DNA from: Nostoc sp. KVJ3
GTDB taxonomy: Bacteria > Cyanobacteriota > Cyanobacteriia > Cyanobacteriales > Nostocaceae
Direction of reading: 5' to 3'
NCBI RefSeq assembly: GCF_026127265.1
Contig: NZ_WWFG01000011.1
Span: 1-64,000, forward strand
Length of the DNA stretch: 64,000 bases
The notes beneath the pieces are model-generated. The model saw only the letters and a list, made by a program, of their open reading frames with translations. It did not search any database and had not been told where the DNA came from. The position numbers and the translations under genes were made by a program. This document shows positions 27,873 through 34,926 of this stretch, piece by piece. Within the stretch, counting starts at the first letter, position 1. Every line of letters begins with the position of its first letter.

Positions 27873-28148
27873 ATGACATTCACTCTGGATAATCGCTCTA
27901 AAAACAAAGAATCTTCTTTAACAAAAGCATTGCGACAAATACAGGAGTTAAACTCTAAGATTCAGGAATTAGAACAGTGCAATAAAGACTATGTGGTATC
28001 GCAACAGAATTTGATTCCAGCCATCGCTGAAATCTGTATTTCTCCGATCCAGGAAGTAGAGGCGCTGCGAATTCTGATTTATCGCGGAGAAGCAGCTTGT
28101 CGGCAGTACTTGCGTTCAGTGCTAGTCAAACAGAGGAAGAATTCATAG
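27873..28148 (+). CDS. Small coiled-coil protein, 91 aa
   Basis: The ATG at 27873 is preceded by AGGAGC 6 bp away. The first half forms a heptad-rich helix (LTKALRQIQELNSKIQELEQ). The second half is also helical, with two conserved-looking cysteines. It converges with the minus-strand gene ending at 28152. Function unknown. Confidence 0.55.
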   Translation: MTFTLDNRSKNKESSLTKALRQIQELNSKIQELEQCNKDYVVSQQNLIPAIAEICISPIQEVEALRILIYRGEAACRQYLRSVLVKQRKNS

Positions 28149-28151
28149 AGA

Positions 28152-28526
28152 TCAAGCACTCAGCGATTCCGGTTCTGTACGTGATATTTCCAAAACCCGA
28201 CGTAACCAATATGAAATTTGAGCAGATGCAGATTGCTTTTGTTCAGCATCAGTCCAGATATCGTCCCAATGGAATAGCCAACGAGTCAGAAGACGAACTA
28301 AATCAACTAATTCACAGGCTCGGTCAATATCATCTGCCTTTACCATATCTGGTACAGTCCACTCAATAAAGTATCGGCTTTCATCAACCAAAGCCAGTAT
28401 TAAATCCTCTGATGAGCCTTGAGTCCACAAAGATTGAATTTGTGACAAGTGTGTAGCTAGGCGACCTAAACGTGTAGTCACATCATCTTGCATAAAAATT
28501 TGTTGCTTTGGTGTCACTTCGATCAT
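28152..28526 (-). CDS. Hypothetical partner of the DUF5674 protein
   Basis: A 124-aa acidic helical protein (TRLGRLATHLSQIQSLW, ESRYFIEWTVPDMV) overlaps the preceding minus-strand gene by 4 bp (28523-28526), so the two are translationally coupled. No family is recognised. The tryptophan- and Asp-rich middle (WLFHWDDIWTDAE) is distinctive. The pair forms an island on the opposite strand to all neighbours, as toxin-antitoxin or other self-contained cassettes often do; that reading is inference. Confidence 0.6.
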   Translation of the reverse strand: MIEVTPKQQIFMQDDVTTRLGRLATHLSQIQSLWTQGSSEDLILALVDESRYFIEWTVPDMVKADDIDRACELVDLVRLLTRWLFHWDDIWTDAEQKQSASAQISYWLRRVLEISRTEPESLSA

Positions 28527-28855
28527 AAATTTCCTAGGAACTCGTTAATCAGTTGAGCTACCCTTTCTCTAATTTTAGGGTCTAAAAGTTCCATTGAGCG
28601 ATTTTGCCGGGGACGAAGATTAACCATCGACTCATAAATGATTTTTCCAGTTATTGGCATAAAACTGGCAGCCCAAATATCTTGTTGTCTACTACCGTCA
28701 TCTAGCAATTTTTCTTCACAATCAGCGTGTAGATCTCCACCACCAACCAGCACCCGACGCTCGATATCGACTGCTGTTTTAATGTAGAACTTGTGAGAAC
28801 GCAGCATTTGTTCAACTTGTTCAGGCGTAGCGCGTTCGCGTAACAGCAAAATCAT
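28523..28855 (-). CDS. DUF5674 family protein
   Basis: The 110-aa protein has the features I associate with DUF5674: start MILLLRERATPEQVEQML, a central IKTAVDIERRVLVGGGDLHA with D-C-E, the DGSRQQDIW box, and a C-terminal NLRPRQNRSME. I use the ATG at 28855 rather than a TTG 7 codons upstream. Members are small cyanobacterial proteins of unknown role, usually next to another small gene. Here it is the first gene of a two-gene minus-strand operon, with a 4-bp overlap into its partner. Confidence 0.65.
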   Translation of the reverse strand: MILLLRERATPEQVEQMLRSHKFYIKTAVDIERRVLVGGGDLHADCEEKLLDDGSRQQDIWAASFMPITGKIIYESMVNLRPRQNRSMELLDPKIRERVAQLINEFLGNL

Positions 28856-28893
28856 ACAACTTAAAACCTCTATCAAGCAAAGGAATTTTAATT

Positions 28894-29109
28894 ATGAAAC
28901 ACAATCAAGCACAATTAATTGCTGTAAGTCTTACTAGCACATTAACGGCCATATCTATCGGGTATTTAGGAGTGCAAGTTTTTGGCAGAAATACAATGTA
29001 CATGATTGCGACAGGAATGTTAGGGCTGGGTACTGGAGGAGCTATCGGTCAGATTTTGGTAGAGAAAAGGCAGCAGCGAGTAGTACAAGTACAGTCAAAA
29101 CAACAATAG
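28894..29109 (+). CDS. Small membrane protein, 71 aa
   Basis: The ATG at 28894 begins a protein with two hydrophobic stretches, LIAVSLTSTLTAISIGYLGV and MYMIATGMLGLGTGGAIGQI, followed by a basic polar tail (VEKRQQRVVQVQSKQQ). It starts just upstream of the divergent DUF5674 operon and is followed 10 bp later by the next plus-strand gene. Likely inner-membrane, function unknown. Confidence 0.6.
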   Translation: MKHNQAQLIAVSLTSTLTAISIGYLGVQVFGRNTMYMIATGMLGLGTGGAIGQILVEKRQQRVVQVQSKQQ

Positions 29110-29119
29110 GAGCAATTGT

Positions 29120-29431
29120 ATGGAAACTTCAAAAGTTGTCACTATTCCTAACCATTGGACATCACCCAAATATTCGTTAGGGCAAAGAACCAAGCAGGGG
29201 ATGATTGTAGGTGTTCAGTATTGTCTATTTGAAAACTTGGTGGTTCCTGAACGAGACGGTTTATGGCGATATGCGGTATTAGTTAGCACTGAAGATGAAC
29301 AGGTCGAATATATTTCGGAGTCTGGGGTTCAATTACTACCCGAAAAAGAATTGCGTTTGGAGATGGAAGGCGAGATTGACTTTTGCCAGCGTAAGATTCA
29401 GAACCTGACACAGCAGTTAGAGACGATGTGA
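29120..29431 (+). CDS. Hypothetical protein with an SH3-like core, 103 aa
   Basis: Good ribosome site (AGGAG about 8 bp before the ATG). The sequence LGQRTKQGMIVGVQYCLFEN, WRYAVLVST and VEYISESGVQLL reads as a small beta barrel, as in many plasmid and heterocyst-associated short proteins, with a C-terminal helix. It is the last gene of this block before the IS630 insertion. Confidence 0.55.
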   Translation: METSKVVTIPNHWTSPKYSLGQRTKQGMIVGVQYCLFENLVVPERDGLWRYAVLVSTEDEQVEYISESGVQLLPEKELRLEMEGEIDFCQRKIQNLTQQLETM

Positions 29432-29527
29432 AAAATACAAGCCGTAGTGGGAGCCGCAAGTTGTTAAATCAGTAAGAAGCAGGAATCACGCCACTTCTAG
29501 TGGTGTGAGGTTCAAGTTATGTTTCTA

Positions 29528-30730
29528 GTAGTCTACCAAGCCAACTTTGCTAAGTTAAATCCGGGTATAAACGCTGCATTTTTCGACGAGCATCTTTGGT
29601 TTGGAAACCCCAATAGACACTGGCTTTTTGTTGATTACGTTGTTTCTCCCAAGCAGCAATCTCAGAAGTTAATGTTTCTGCATTAGGAATACGCCGTTCT
29701 AAACATTGGCGAGATAAAACAGATAATTCAATTTCTACTTGATTTAACCAAGAAGCGTGTTTAGGAGTATAGTGAAACTCTAATTTTTGAATAATTCGAC
29801 GTGCTTCTTCTGGTGGAAAAACTTCATATAACGCGCTGGGAGTATGAATATTTAGGTTATCAACTACTAAACGAATAATATCAGCATCTTGATAATCAAT
29901 ATCTACTAACTTTTTCATTTGAAGAGCAAAATCGGCTTTAGTTCGACGTTCTGTAACTTCGATATGCCGCCATCCAGCCAAGGGTTGAAAACATGCAAAT
30001 AAATTGACTGTCCCGTTACGCTTATACTCGAAATCATAACGTTCAGGCTGCTCCGGCTCTGGTGGTAAAGGAAGTCTTACTTCTTCTACTAATTGGTAGG
30101 GACGTTCATCAAAGCAGACTACAGGGCGTTTAGGATCATAAGGCTCATTATATAAATCCAACACATCCTCCATTCTGAATACATACTCTGCGTTAACTTC
30201 GGGAATACACCACTGTTCTTTTAACCACGGTTTAATTTCGTTTTTTTTAGAGTTTGACGTATTGTTTCGTCGGAAATTGAATCTATTATCCCAAGGTTTA
30301 CTAAGTGATCCGCTAATAATTGCATTGTCCAACGCACTCTCCCTTCTGGCGGCTTAGAACAAGCCGTTGCAATCAAAAATGCTTCTTGCTTTTCATCTAA
30401 TTTTTTAGGTTTTGGTGGATGAACTTCATCCTTTAAAGCAAAATCTAACCCACCAATGACAAATTTTTCTCGTATTCGTTGCACTGTTGCAACATGCGCT
30501 CTAACTATGCTAGCGATCGCTTGATCCCTTTCTCCTTCAGAAGCCATCAGAAGAATGTTTGCACGGGTTATAGTTCTTGCTTTGTGCTTACCTTTTTTAA
30601 TTATTGCCTGTAGCTGAGAAACTTCATCTTCATTCAAGTCAACAATGTACTTTTTGGCCATACCACACCCCGTTTTTGGTTATTTTACCAATTAGAGGTT
30701 TTACTTAGCAAAGTTACCTTGGCAGACTAC
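29528..30730. mobile_element. IS630-family insertion sequence
   Basis: A complete 1,203-bp element. Imperfect terminal inverted repeats of about 28 bp begin GTAGTCTACCAAG (29528, left) and, on the other strand, GTAGTCTGCCAAGG (30730, right). TA dinucleotides flank both ends (29526-29527 and 30731-30732), as expected for the TA-target duplication of IS630/Tc1 elements. It is inserted at the very end of the minus-strand methyltransferase gene, changing only its last residues. Confidence 0.9.
29550..30661 (-). CDS. IS630 transposase, two frames joined by -1 frameshift
   Basis: The first frame (30661-30221, 146 aa) has the N-terminal helix-turn-helix. The second (to 29550) carries the DDE catalytic region: VVCFDERPY, RLVVDNLNIH and WLNQVEIE. 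The frames overlap at a run of eight A residues (coding strand, 30248-30241) followed by C, a slippery sequence suitable for programmed -1 frameshifting, which would give one fused transposase of about 345 aa. Both catalytic halves look intact, so the element may be active. Confidence 0.85.
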
Positions 30731-31534
30731 TAGCTTCCGGCCAACCATATACCACAAACCTACGGCATAGCGAATGTAATTGAGTTCTGTAAAACCTGCT
30801 TTGGCGAACTCGTACTCGAAGTTAAAATGGATAAAGTCATCTAACCACGGTTCTTGAAAAGAAGCGTTCAGGGCGTATTCACCACGATAGGTGTCAGTGT
30901 ATAGTACCCAACCTCCGGGTTTGGTGATCCGGTACATCTCTTTCAGAATCTTAGGTATCCATTCTTTAGGTGTTTCGTGCAAGAGTAGTGACGATGTAAC
31001 AAGAGCGAAGGAGTTGTCAGGGTAGCCTGTGTGACGGGCATCCACCTGCTCAAACAAAGCCCGTTCACTAAATCCAACCTTGTTAAACTTGTGCTTACTG
31101 ATCACCAGCATATAAGGCGAAACATCAGTAATCCGAAAAGTGGACTGTGGAAACCGCCGTGCCAAGGCCAACGCTCCATCACCCGTACCTGCACCAAGCT
31201 CTAGCACCGTCTCAAGAGAAGTGTCTTCAGGAATTAGCTCGGCCATTTTCTCGCGCAACTGCTGGCAACTAACATTGTGGCTGAGGGGAATTATCGCATC
31301 CATAGCAGCATCCCAGGCTAAACACGATTGAGGGTTGGTATAGGCATCAGTTACACCATGAATGGGAGCGTGGATGTAGTCAGGGTAATATTCATGGTCA
31401 GTATGGTAGCCTTTGAGTTCCTCTACCCAATTAATTGAGGCATATTCCTGCATTACTAAGGGCATCGCTGCGTTAATACGTCGAATCACTTCGGTTCGAT
31501 ACACTTGTTTGTCCTGTGCGTTCCATCTCGGCAT
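30701..31534 (-). CDS. SAM-dependent methyltransferase (class I)
   Basis: The 277-aa protein has the Rossmann motif I VLELGAGTGDGALALA, an acidic residue closing strand 2 (RITDVSPYML), motif II-like SFALVTSSLLLHETP and motif III after KPGGW. The UbiE/COQ5-like fold suggests methylation of a small molecule. The substrate cannot be read from sequence; the N-terminal cap (YASINWVEELKGYHTDHEYY) is typical of natural-product or pigment enzymes. The last residues VCQGNFAK are encoded by the IS630 terminal repeat. Without the insertion the gene would have ended GRKLET with a stop at 29517-29519, so activity is probably retained. Confidence 0.8.
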   Translation of the reverse strand: MPRWNAQDKQVYRTEVIRRINAAMPLVMQEYASINWVEELKGYHTDHEYYPDYIHAPIHGVTDAYTNPQSCLAWDAAMDAIIPLSHNVSCQQLREKMAELIPEDTSLETVLELGAGTGDGALALARRFPQSTFRITDVSPYMLVISKHKFNKVGFSERALFEQVDARHTGYPDNSFALVTSSLLLHETPKEWIPKILKEMYRITKPGGWVLYTDTYRGEYALNASFQEPWLDDFIHFNFEYEFAKAGFTELNYIRYAVGLWYMVGRKLVVCQGNFAK

Positions 31535-31861
31535 AAATAAACATCTCCTACTTACAATCTTTGCTGGACTTCCTCTCCTCTAACTCTACGGTATACACAC
31601 AAGTCGAGTTGGGAATCAAATGGAGCCAAAATAATGGAAAGTTATTGAACAGAATACATACCTCAGTCGTCAGAATGACCGAAGAGGCAGGGGAGCAGGG
31701 ACTCTTAGCTGCTGTACGTTCGCTCATTTGCCCTACCACGAGGATTTCTTGCCCCTAAATTTATTTATCCTACTAAAAGGGGTTTAAAACCCCATCCCCT
31801 AAGGGTTGCTTGTAATGCGATTGGGGTTTAAATCTCCGGACGCTCGCAGACTCGCTAACAC

Positions 31862-31901
31862 AAAACGTAATTGCGAATTGCGAATTGCGAATTGCGAATT
31901 G
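31862..31901. repeat. Heptanucleotide tandem repeat
   Basis: About four to five copies of AATTGCG in tandem (ACGTAATTGCGAATTGCGAA at the start), a type of short tandem repeat common in intergenic regions of heterocystous cyanobacteria. It lies in an 842-bp gene-free stretch (31535-32376) that also holds a GGGGTTTAAAACCCC palindrome near 31780. Confidence 0.75.
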
Positions 31902-32040
31902 TTTATGGGGTTCTGCCCCCAGCTAAGAAGCCCCCTTTCCTCTTCATTGACCGCATGAATTAGACCTGTCCGACTGGCGGATGAATAACCGATCCTTAAT
32001 TAAAAATAGCCCCAAAAGCCCGTTTTGCTGAAACTTTTAA

Positions 32041-32321
32041 GAAGTGTGCCGCTTTGAGTTGTGACATCTCTACTCTTTACCCCAACTGGATTTGAGGCAT
32101 TTTTAACTACTCGAAAATGAAGTTGAAAAAGGAAAGCGGCACGGAAAGCGGCCAAAAAAGGGATAAAAATCGCTCTAATGATTGCAGGGAGGGAGTTTTA
32201 GAAAATGGTGGCTGTGACACTATAAATATAAGGGTTTCAGGAAAAGCGGCCCGATGTCACAACGAGAGAATAGGGGTTCTGGGCATTTTAAAATGTCACG
32301 GCACACTTGATTTGCGACATC
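32041..32321. repeat. Non-coding repeat cluster (GTGACATC and AAAGCGGC)
   Basis: Several copies of two short motifs are interleaved. GTGACATC or its complement occurs at 32061-32068, 32253-32260 and, degenerate, at 32213, 32293 and 32314. AAAGCGGC occurs near 32133, 32145 and 32243, with an inverted copy near 32049. The arrangement, next to two plasmid-type regulator genes, resembles an origin or a multi-site operator. The 85-codon plus-strand ORF across it is repeat-derived and not listed as a gene. Confidence 0.4.
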
Positions 32322-32376
32322 TGAAAAAAGAAAATAAAAAAGGAGCAACATTCGTGCCCCAAGGTATTTTTTGAGT

Positions 32377-32826
32377 TCAAGCCGCAGCCCATCGTATCCA
32401 TTGCTCAACTTCTGGGCGGCTTAAACGTTTAGAAGCTTTAAAAGTTACTTGCTGCTTTCGCGCCCAACGGTAAAGTGTTCGTACTGTTACCTGTTTGCCT
32501 GTGACTCTAAGGATAATTTCTGGTAAATCCTTTCCAACTGCATTGGTGTAACAAGCGTTATAAATTGCTTCAGCTAGATGCAATTCGGCAAATGGATTTC
32601 CTGAGAGTTTAAACTTAATTTGAAACAGGGTAAATTTTTTATTTGGCTCTAATTTCTTCATGTAAGCCAAAGTCAATAGCCACATAGCTTGTTCCTTTAC
32701 CACTTCCCTAGCGTACTGTGGAACTTGGCACAGTCTTAACCATTTGCGCCAAGTACGTTCTGCTATGGGATGGCAATAGACTTGCTCACAAGATGTTTTT
32801 AGCCAGTCTAAAGGATATTTTTCCAT
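32377..32826 (-). CDS. HTH-containing plasmid protein, 149 aa
   Basis: The C-terminal third (VTGKQVTVRTLYRWARKQQ followed by SRPEVEQWIRWAA) is a MerR/excisionase-like helix-turn-helix. The N-terminal part (ERTWRKWLRLCQVP) has a similar pattern, so two DNA-binding elements may be present. It is 11 bp downstream of the gene at 33158-32838 and co-oriented, forming an operon. It is a likely regulator of the plus-strand genes starting at 33281, with which the operon is divergent. Confidence 0.6.
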   Translation of the reverse strand: MEKYPLDWLKTSCEQVYCHPIAERTWRKWLRLCQVPQYAREVVKEQAMWLLTLAYMKKLEPNKKFTLFQIKFKLSGNPFAELHLAEAIYNACYTNAVGKDLPEIILRVTGKQVTVRTLYRWARKQQVTFKASKRLSRPEVEQWIRWAAA

Positions 32827-32837
32827 AGCCTTTTAGT

Positions 32838-33158
32838 TTACTCCTGGGTAGGTATTGCTGATTCGTCTACTAAAAATGTTTCCCAGTCAACCGTTTCAAT
32901 ATCTAACACATCTTTCAATCCATTGTTTTTGAGTATATCTGCAATTAGTTCACTAACCGTAGAGTGATTGATAGCCGCTTCTTGTTTCAAGTCCTGACAA
33001 ACTTCTCGCCAATTCCCATCGCTGGAAACCCGATCAATCAAAATTGCTTCTGCCATACGAGTTTTGCTTACTCCTCTGGTGTGTCCCCATAGAATCAGGC
33101 GTATCTCTTTAACTAAAGGAAGGTTAACGGAAAATCTTCGGTCGCGTTTATCTGCCAT
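32838..33158 (-). CDS. Hypothetical regulator, 106 aa
   Basis: A small basic-start protein (MADKRDRRFSVNLPLVKEIR) with helical segments (SKTRMAEAILIDRV, EAAINHSTVSELIADILKN) and an acidic C-terminus. It could be a replication-control or partition accessory protein. It is the first gene of the two-gene minus-strand operon and divergent from 33281, sharing a 122-bp intergenic region that should contain both promoters. No family recognised. Confidence 0.55.
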   Translation of the reverse strand: MADKRDRRFSVNLPLVKEIRLILWGHTRGVSKTRMAEAILIDRVSSDGNWREVCQDLKQEAAINHSTVSELIADILKNNGLKDVLDIETVDWETFLVDESAIPTQE

Positions 33159-33280
33159 GTTTATGATGCCAATTAGATTCCATAATTATACTTTTTAGCG
33201 TCCTATTTCTTAATTTTAATGCTATATCAAATAAATGGATGCTAAAATAACACCATTAACTACAAAAATGGAAGCATATT

Positions 33281-33790
33281 GTGGAAAAAATTCAACAATT
33301 CCTTCAACCCTATAATATAGAAGCCACTGAGTCAGAAGTTGTTAACCTCTGCGCCCAAGTTGATGCTGACATCGACCAATTGACAGATCAACAAGCCCAA
33401 GCGATCGCTATTCAGATTCTTGAGCAAAGGCAAGCAACTGGGAAATTAGCCACTAATGGCAAATCCAAGAATACGGTCGGTAAACTCGGTAAAAACTCCC
33501 CACGTCGTAAATCTACTCCTCCATTGCAAGGAGCGATCGCTCATGCATCCCAGGTTTCAAATCAAGAAATTCAATCCTTGGAGGATGTTCTCAACGTTGG
33601 GATTGACGCTTACACAACCGACAAAGCCGACCAGTTGTTATCAACGATTCGCAATGCCCCGAAGGACGTGGTGAGTAAGTTTGTATCTATTGCGATGGAG
33701 GAGGAAGCTGACGTAGATTCCTTTCGTGCAATCGGTGACGAACTCGTTGCGGGTATTTTCGGCATTAGCCCAACAAATGCAGCCGAATAA
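33281..33790 (+). CDS. Hypothetical protein, 169 aa
   Basis: GTG start. The nearby ATG at 33268 is in another frame. An N-terminal helical domain (IQQFLQPYNIEATESEVVNL) and a C-terminal helical domain (IQSLEDVLNVGIDAYTTDKA, EEADVDSFRAIGDEL) are joined by a basic Pro/Ser-rich linker. It overlaps the next small ORF by 14 bp. It is the first gene of the plus-strand module leading to the FtsK/TraD-like ATPase, so perhaps part of a conjugation or partition unit. Confidence 0.6.
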   Translation: MEKIQQFLQPYNIEATESEVVNLCAQVDADIDQLTDQQAQAIAIQILEQRQATGKLATNGKSKNTVGKLGKNSPRRKSTPPLQGAIAHASQVSNQEIQSLEDVLNVGIDAYTTDKADQLLSTIRNAPKDVVSKFVSIAMEEEADVDSFRAIGDELVAGIFGISPTNAAE

Positions 33791-33989
33791 ATTCATTGGA
33801 TTAGCAGCAGTACTAAATCTGCTGCTATTGACCCTCGTTTTGGGCGTAGCAATATATGGAGCAACAAAACCAAACCCATCGCAAAGCATTAAATATTCAC
33901 CTGAAGAAGGACGGCGAATTGAGTCTGTCGGGGCTGACACTAGAAAACCTGACAACAGAAGAATTCCTGGTAGTCCAGCAAATTATTGA
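33777..33989 (+). CDS. Small TM protein overlapping the next gene
   Basis: A 70-aa frame beginning in the last codons of the previous gene. An N-terminal hydrophobic helix (FIGLAAVLNLLLLTLVLGVA) is followed by a polar tail. The last 134 bp overlap the gene starting at 33856 in a different frame. Codon use looks normal in both, so this may be a real overlapping gene or the relic of a gene now truncated by its neighbour. Confidence 0.4.
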   Translation: MQPNKFIGLAAVLNLLLLTLVLGVAIYGATKPNPSQSIKYSPEEGRRIESVGADTRKPDNRRIPGSPANY

Positions 33990-34116
33990 TGAGTCAAAGG
34001 CGCGATCGCATTCCAATAGACAGGTTGAAGAATTGATGCAACGGGGAATGATGGCTCAAACTGCGATCGCAGCTTTTACTGTATTGATGTTTTCATTCAT
34101 GGGCATATATGCATAA
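33856..34116 (+). CDS. C-terminally anchored membrane protein, 86 aa
   Basis: The protein has a hydrophilic N-terminal domain with HLKKDGELSLSGLTLENLTT and a helical region (EEFLVVQQIIDESKA), and ends in one TM helix (TAIAAFTVLMFSFMGIYA). It starts inside the previous ORF. The family is unknown; its position points to the same transfer or envelope module. Confidence 0.5.
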   Translation: MEQQNQTHRKALNIHLKKDGELSLSGLTLENLTTEEFLVVQQIIDESKARSHSNRQVEELMQRGMMAQTAIAAFTVLMFSFMGIYA

Positions 34117-34192
34117 CCCGGTACATCGGCTCACAAGTTCAACAAGTTCAGCAGACTTATACCGATTTTAAGTAGTTAGAGGGAAGAAGGGA

Positions 34193-34645
34193 ATGTTAGG
34201 AAAATGGCTTCCTGGTTTATTTGGCGGTAAAGGTGATGGAGTAGTATCAACGGATTTAAGAGTTGGGGATGCTACCCAAATTGAGGGAAATCTCCCTTCA
34301 TCAATCCGCGATCGCTACACATTGCCAGCTTACACCACTGCACAGCAGGTTCTGGATGAAGCAGAAGTGGCTGGCACGTTAAAAGCACAGAAGTGGCTAC
34401 ATACAAAGTTTTCCCGACACAAGCTCAAGCAGTTGCAATCCTTGGCAGAGATGTATAAAAACCAGTTGGCATATTCTCAAGAAGCCATGAAAGTTGAGGA
34501 AGATTTGCAGCGAACCAGGGCGTTACATGGGGAAGCGGTGATCCGTCATGCCTTTGGTTCCCAGGAACAGCAACGCCAGTTGGGGGATATGAGAAAGCAT
34601 TTGATGAAGTGGGTGATAGTTTCAGGTTCTAGGTTATGCAAATAA
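34193..34645 (+). CDS. Hypothetical protein, 150 aa
   Basis: Strong ribosome site (GGGAAGAAGGGA just before the ATG). Helical, coiled-coil-prone sequence (HKLKQLQSLAEMYKNQLAYS, EEDLQRTRALHGEAVIRHAF) after a short glycine-rich start. Its end overlaps the next membrane-protein gene by 10 bp, so the products are probably made together. Family not recognised. Confidence 0.6.
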   Translation: MLGKWLPGLFGGKGDGVVSTDLRVGDATQIEGNLPSSIRDRYTLPAYTTAQQVLDEAEVAGTLKAQKWLHTKFSRHKLKQLQSLAEMYKNQLAYSQEAMKVEEDLQRTRALHGEAVIRHAFGSQEQQRQLGDMRKHLMKWVIVSGSRLCK

Positions 34646-34923
34646 AACTGTCCTTTGTTGGATATGCAGTTTGTGGAGTCGGGCTGTCAATGTTGATGGG
34701 GTTTCTCTCAGTTGCCAGCCCAGTCAGTCAGTTTGTGCTGTGGATCATCAGCATGATTTGTATTTGCGGTATCTGTGTGGGGTTATTTAACTTTGCCGGC
34801 TTAGTCGTTAAAGGATTCGGCTTCAACCGCAAGACTTTCACCATCGGCTTGATGCCTGGAGTAATATTTCTGTTTGTCTTCTTGACTTTAGTTGCAGCTG
34901 GTGTTGCTTTAGGGGTGCGATAA
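34636..34923 (+). CDS. Membrane protein with three TM helices
   Basis: The 95-aa protein is almost entirely hydrophobic, with TM segments around residues 5-27, 31-55 and 70-93. It overlaps the upstream gene by 10 bp and precedes the ATPase gene by 3 bp. Such a small polytopic protein next to an FtsK/TraD-like ATPase could be its membrane partner. No family name is assigned. Confidence 0.6.
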   Translation: MQIKLSFVGYAVCGVGLSMLMGFLSVASPVSQFVLWIISMICICGICVGLFNFAGLVVKGFGFNRKTFTIGLMPGVIFLFVFLTLVAAGVALGVR

Positions 34924-34926
34924 ATT

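Noticed and set aside
31862..31901. Heptamer tandem repeats as plasmid iterons (also 59946-59995)
   Set aside because: Such 7-bp tandem repeats are common intergenic features in Nostoc-type genomes and lie in unrelated contexts here.
32117..32374. 85-codon plus-strand ORF
   Set aside because: Its sequence is the translation of the GTGACATC/AAAGCGGC repeat cluster; the composition is not protein-like and there is no ribosome site.
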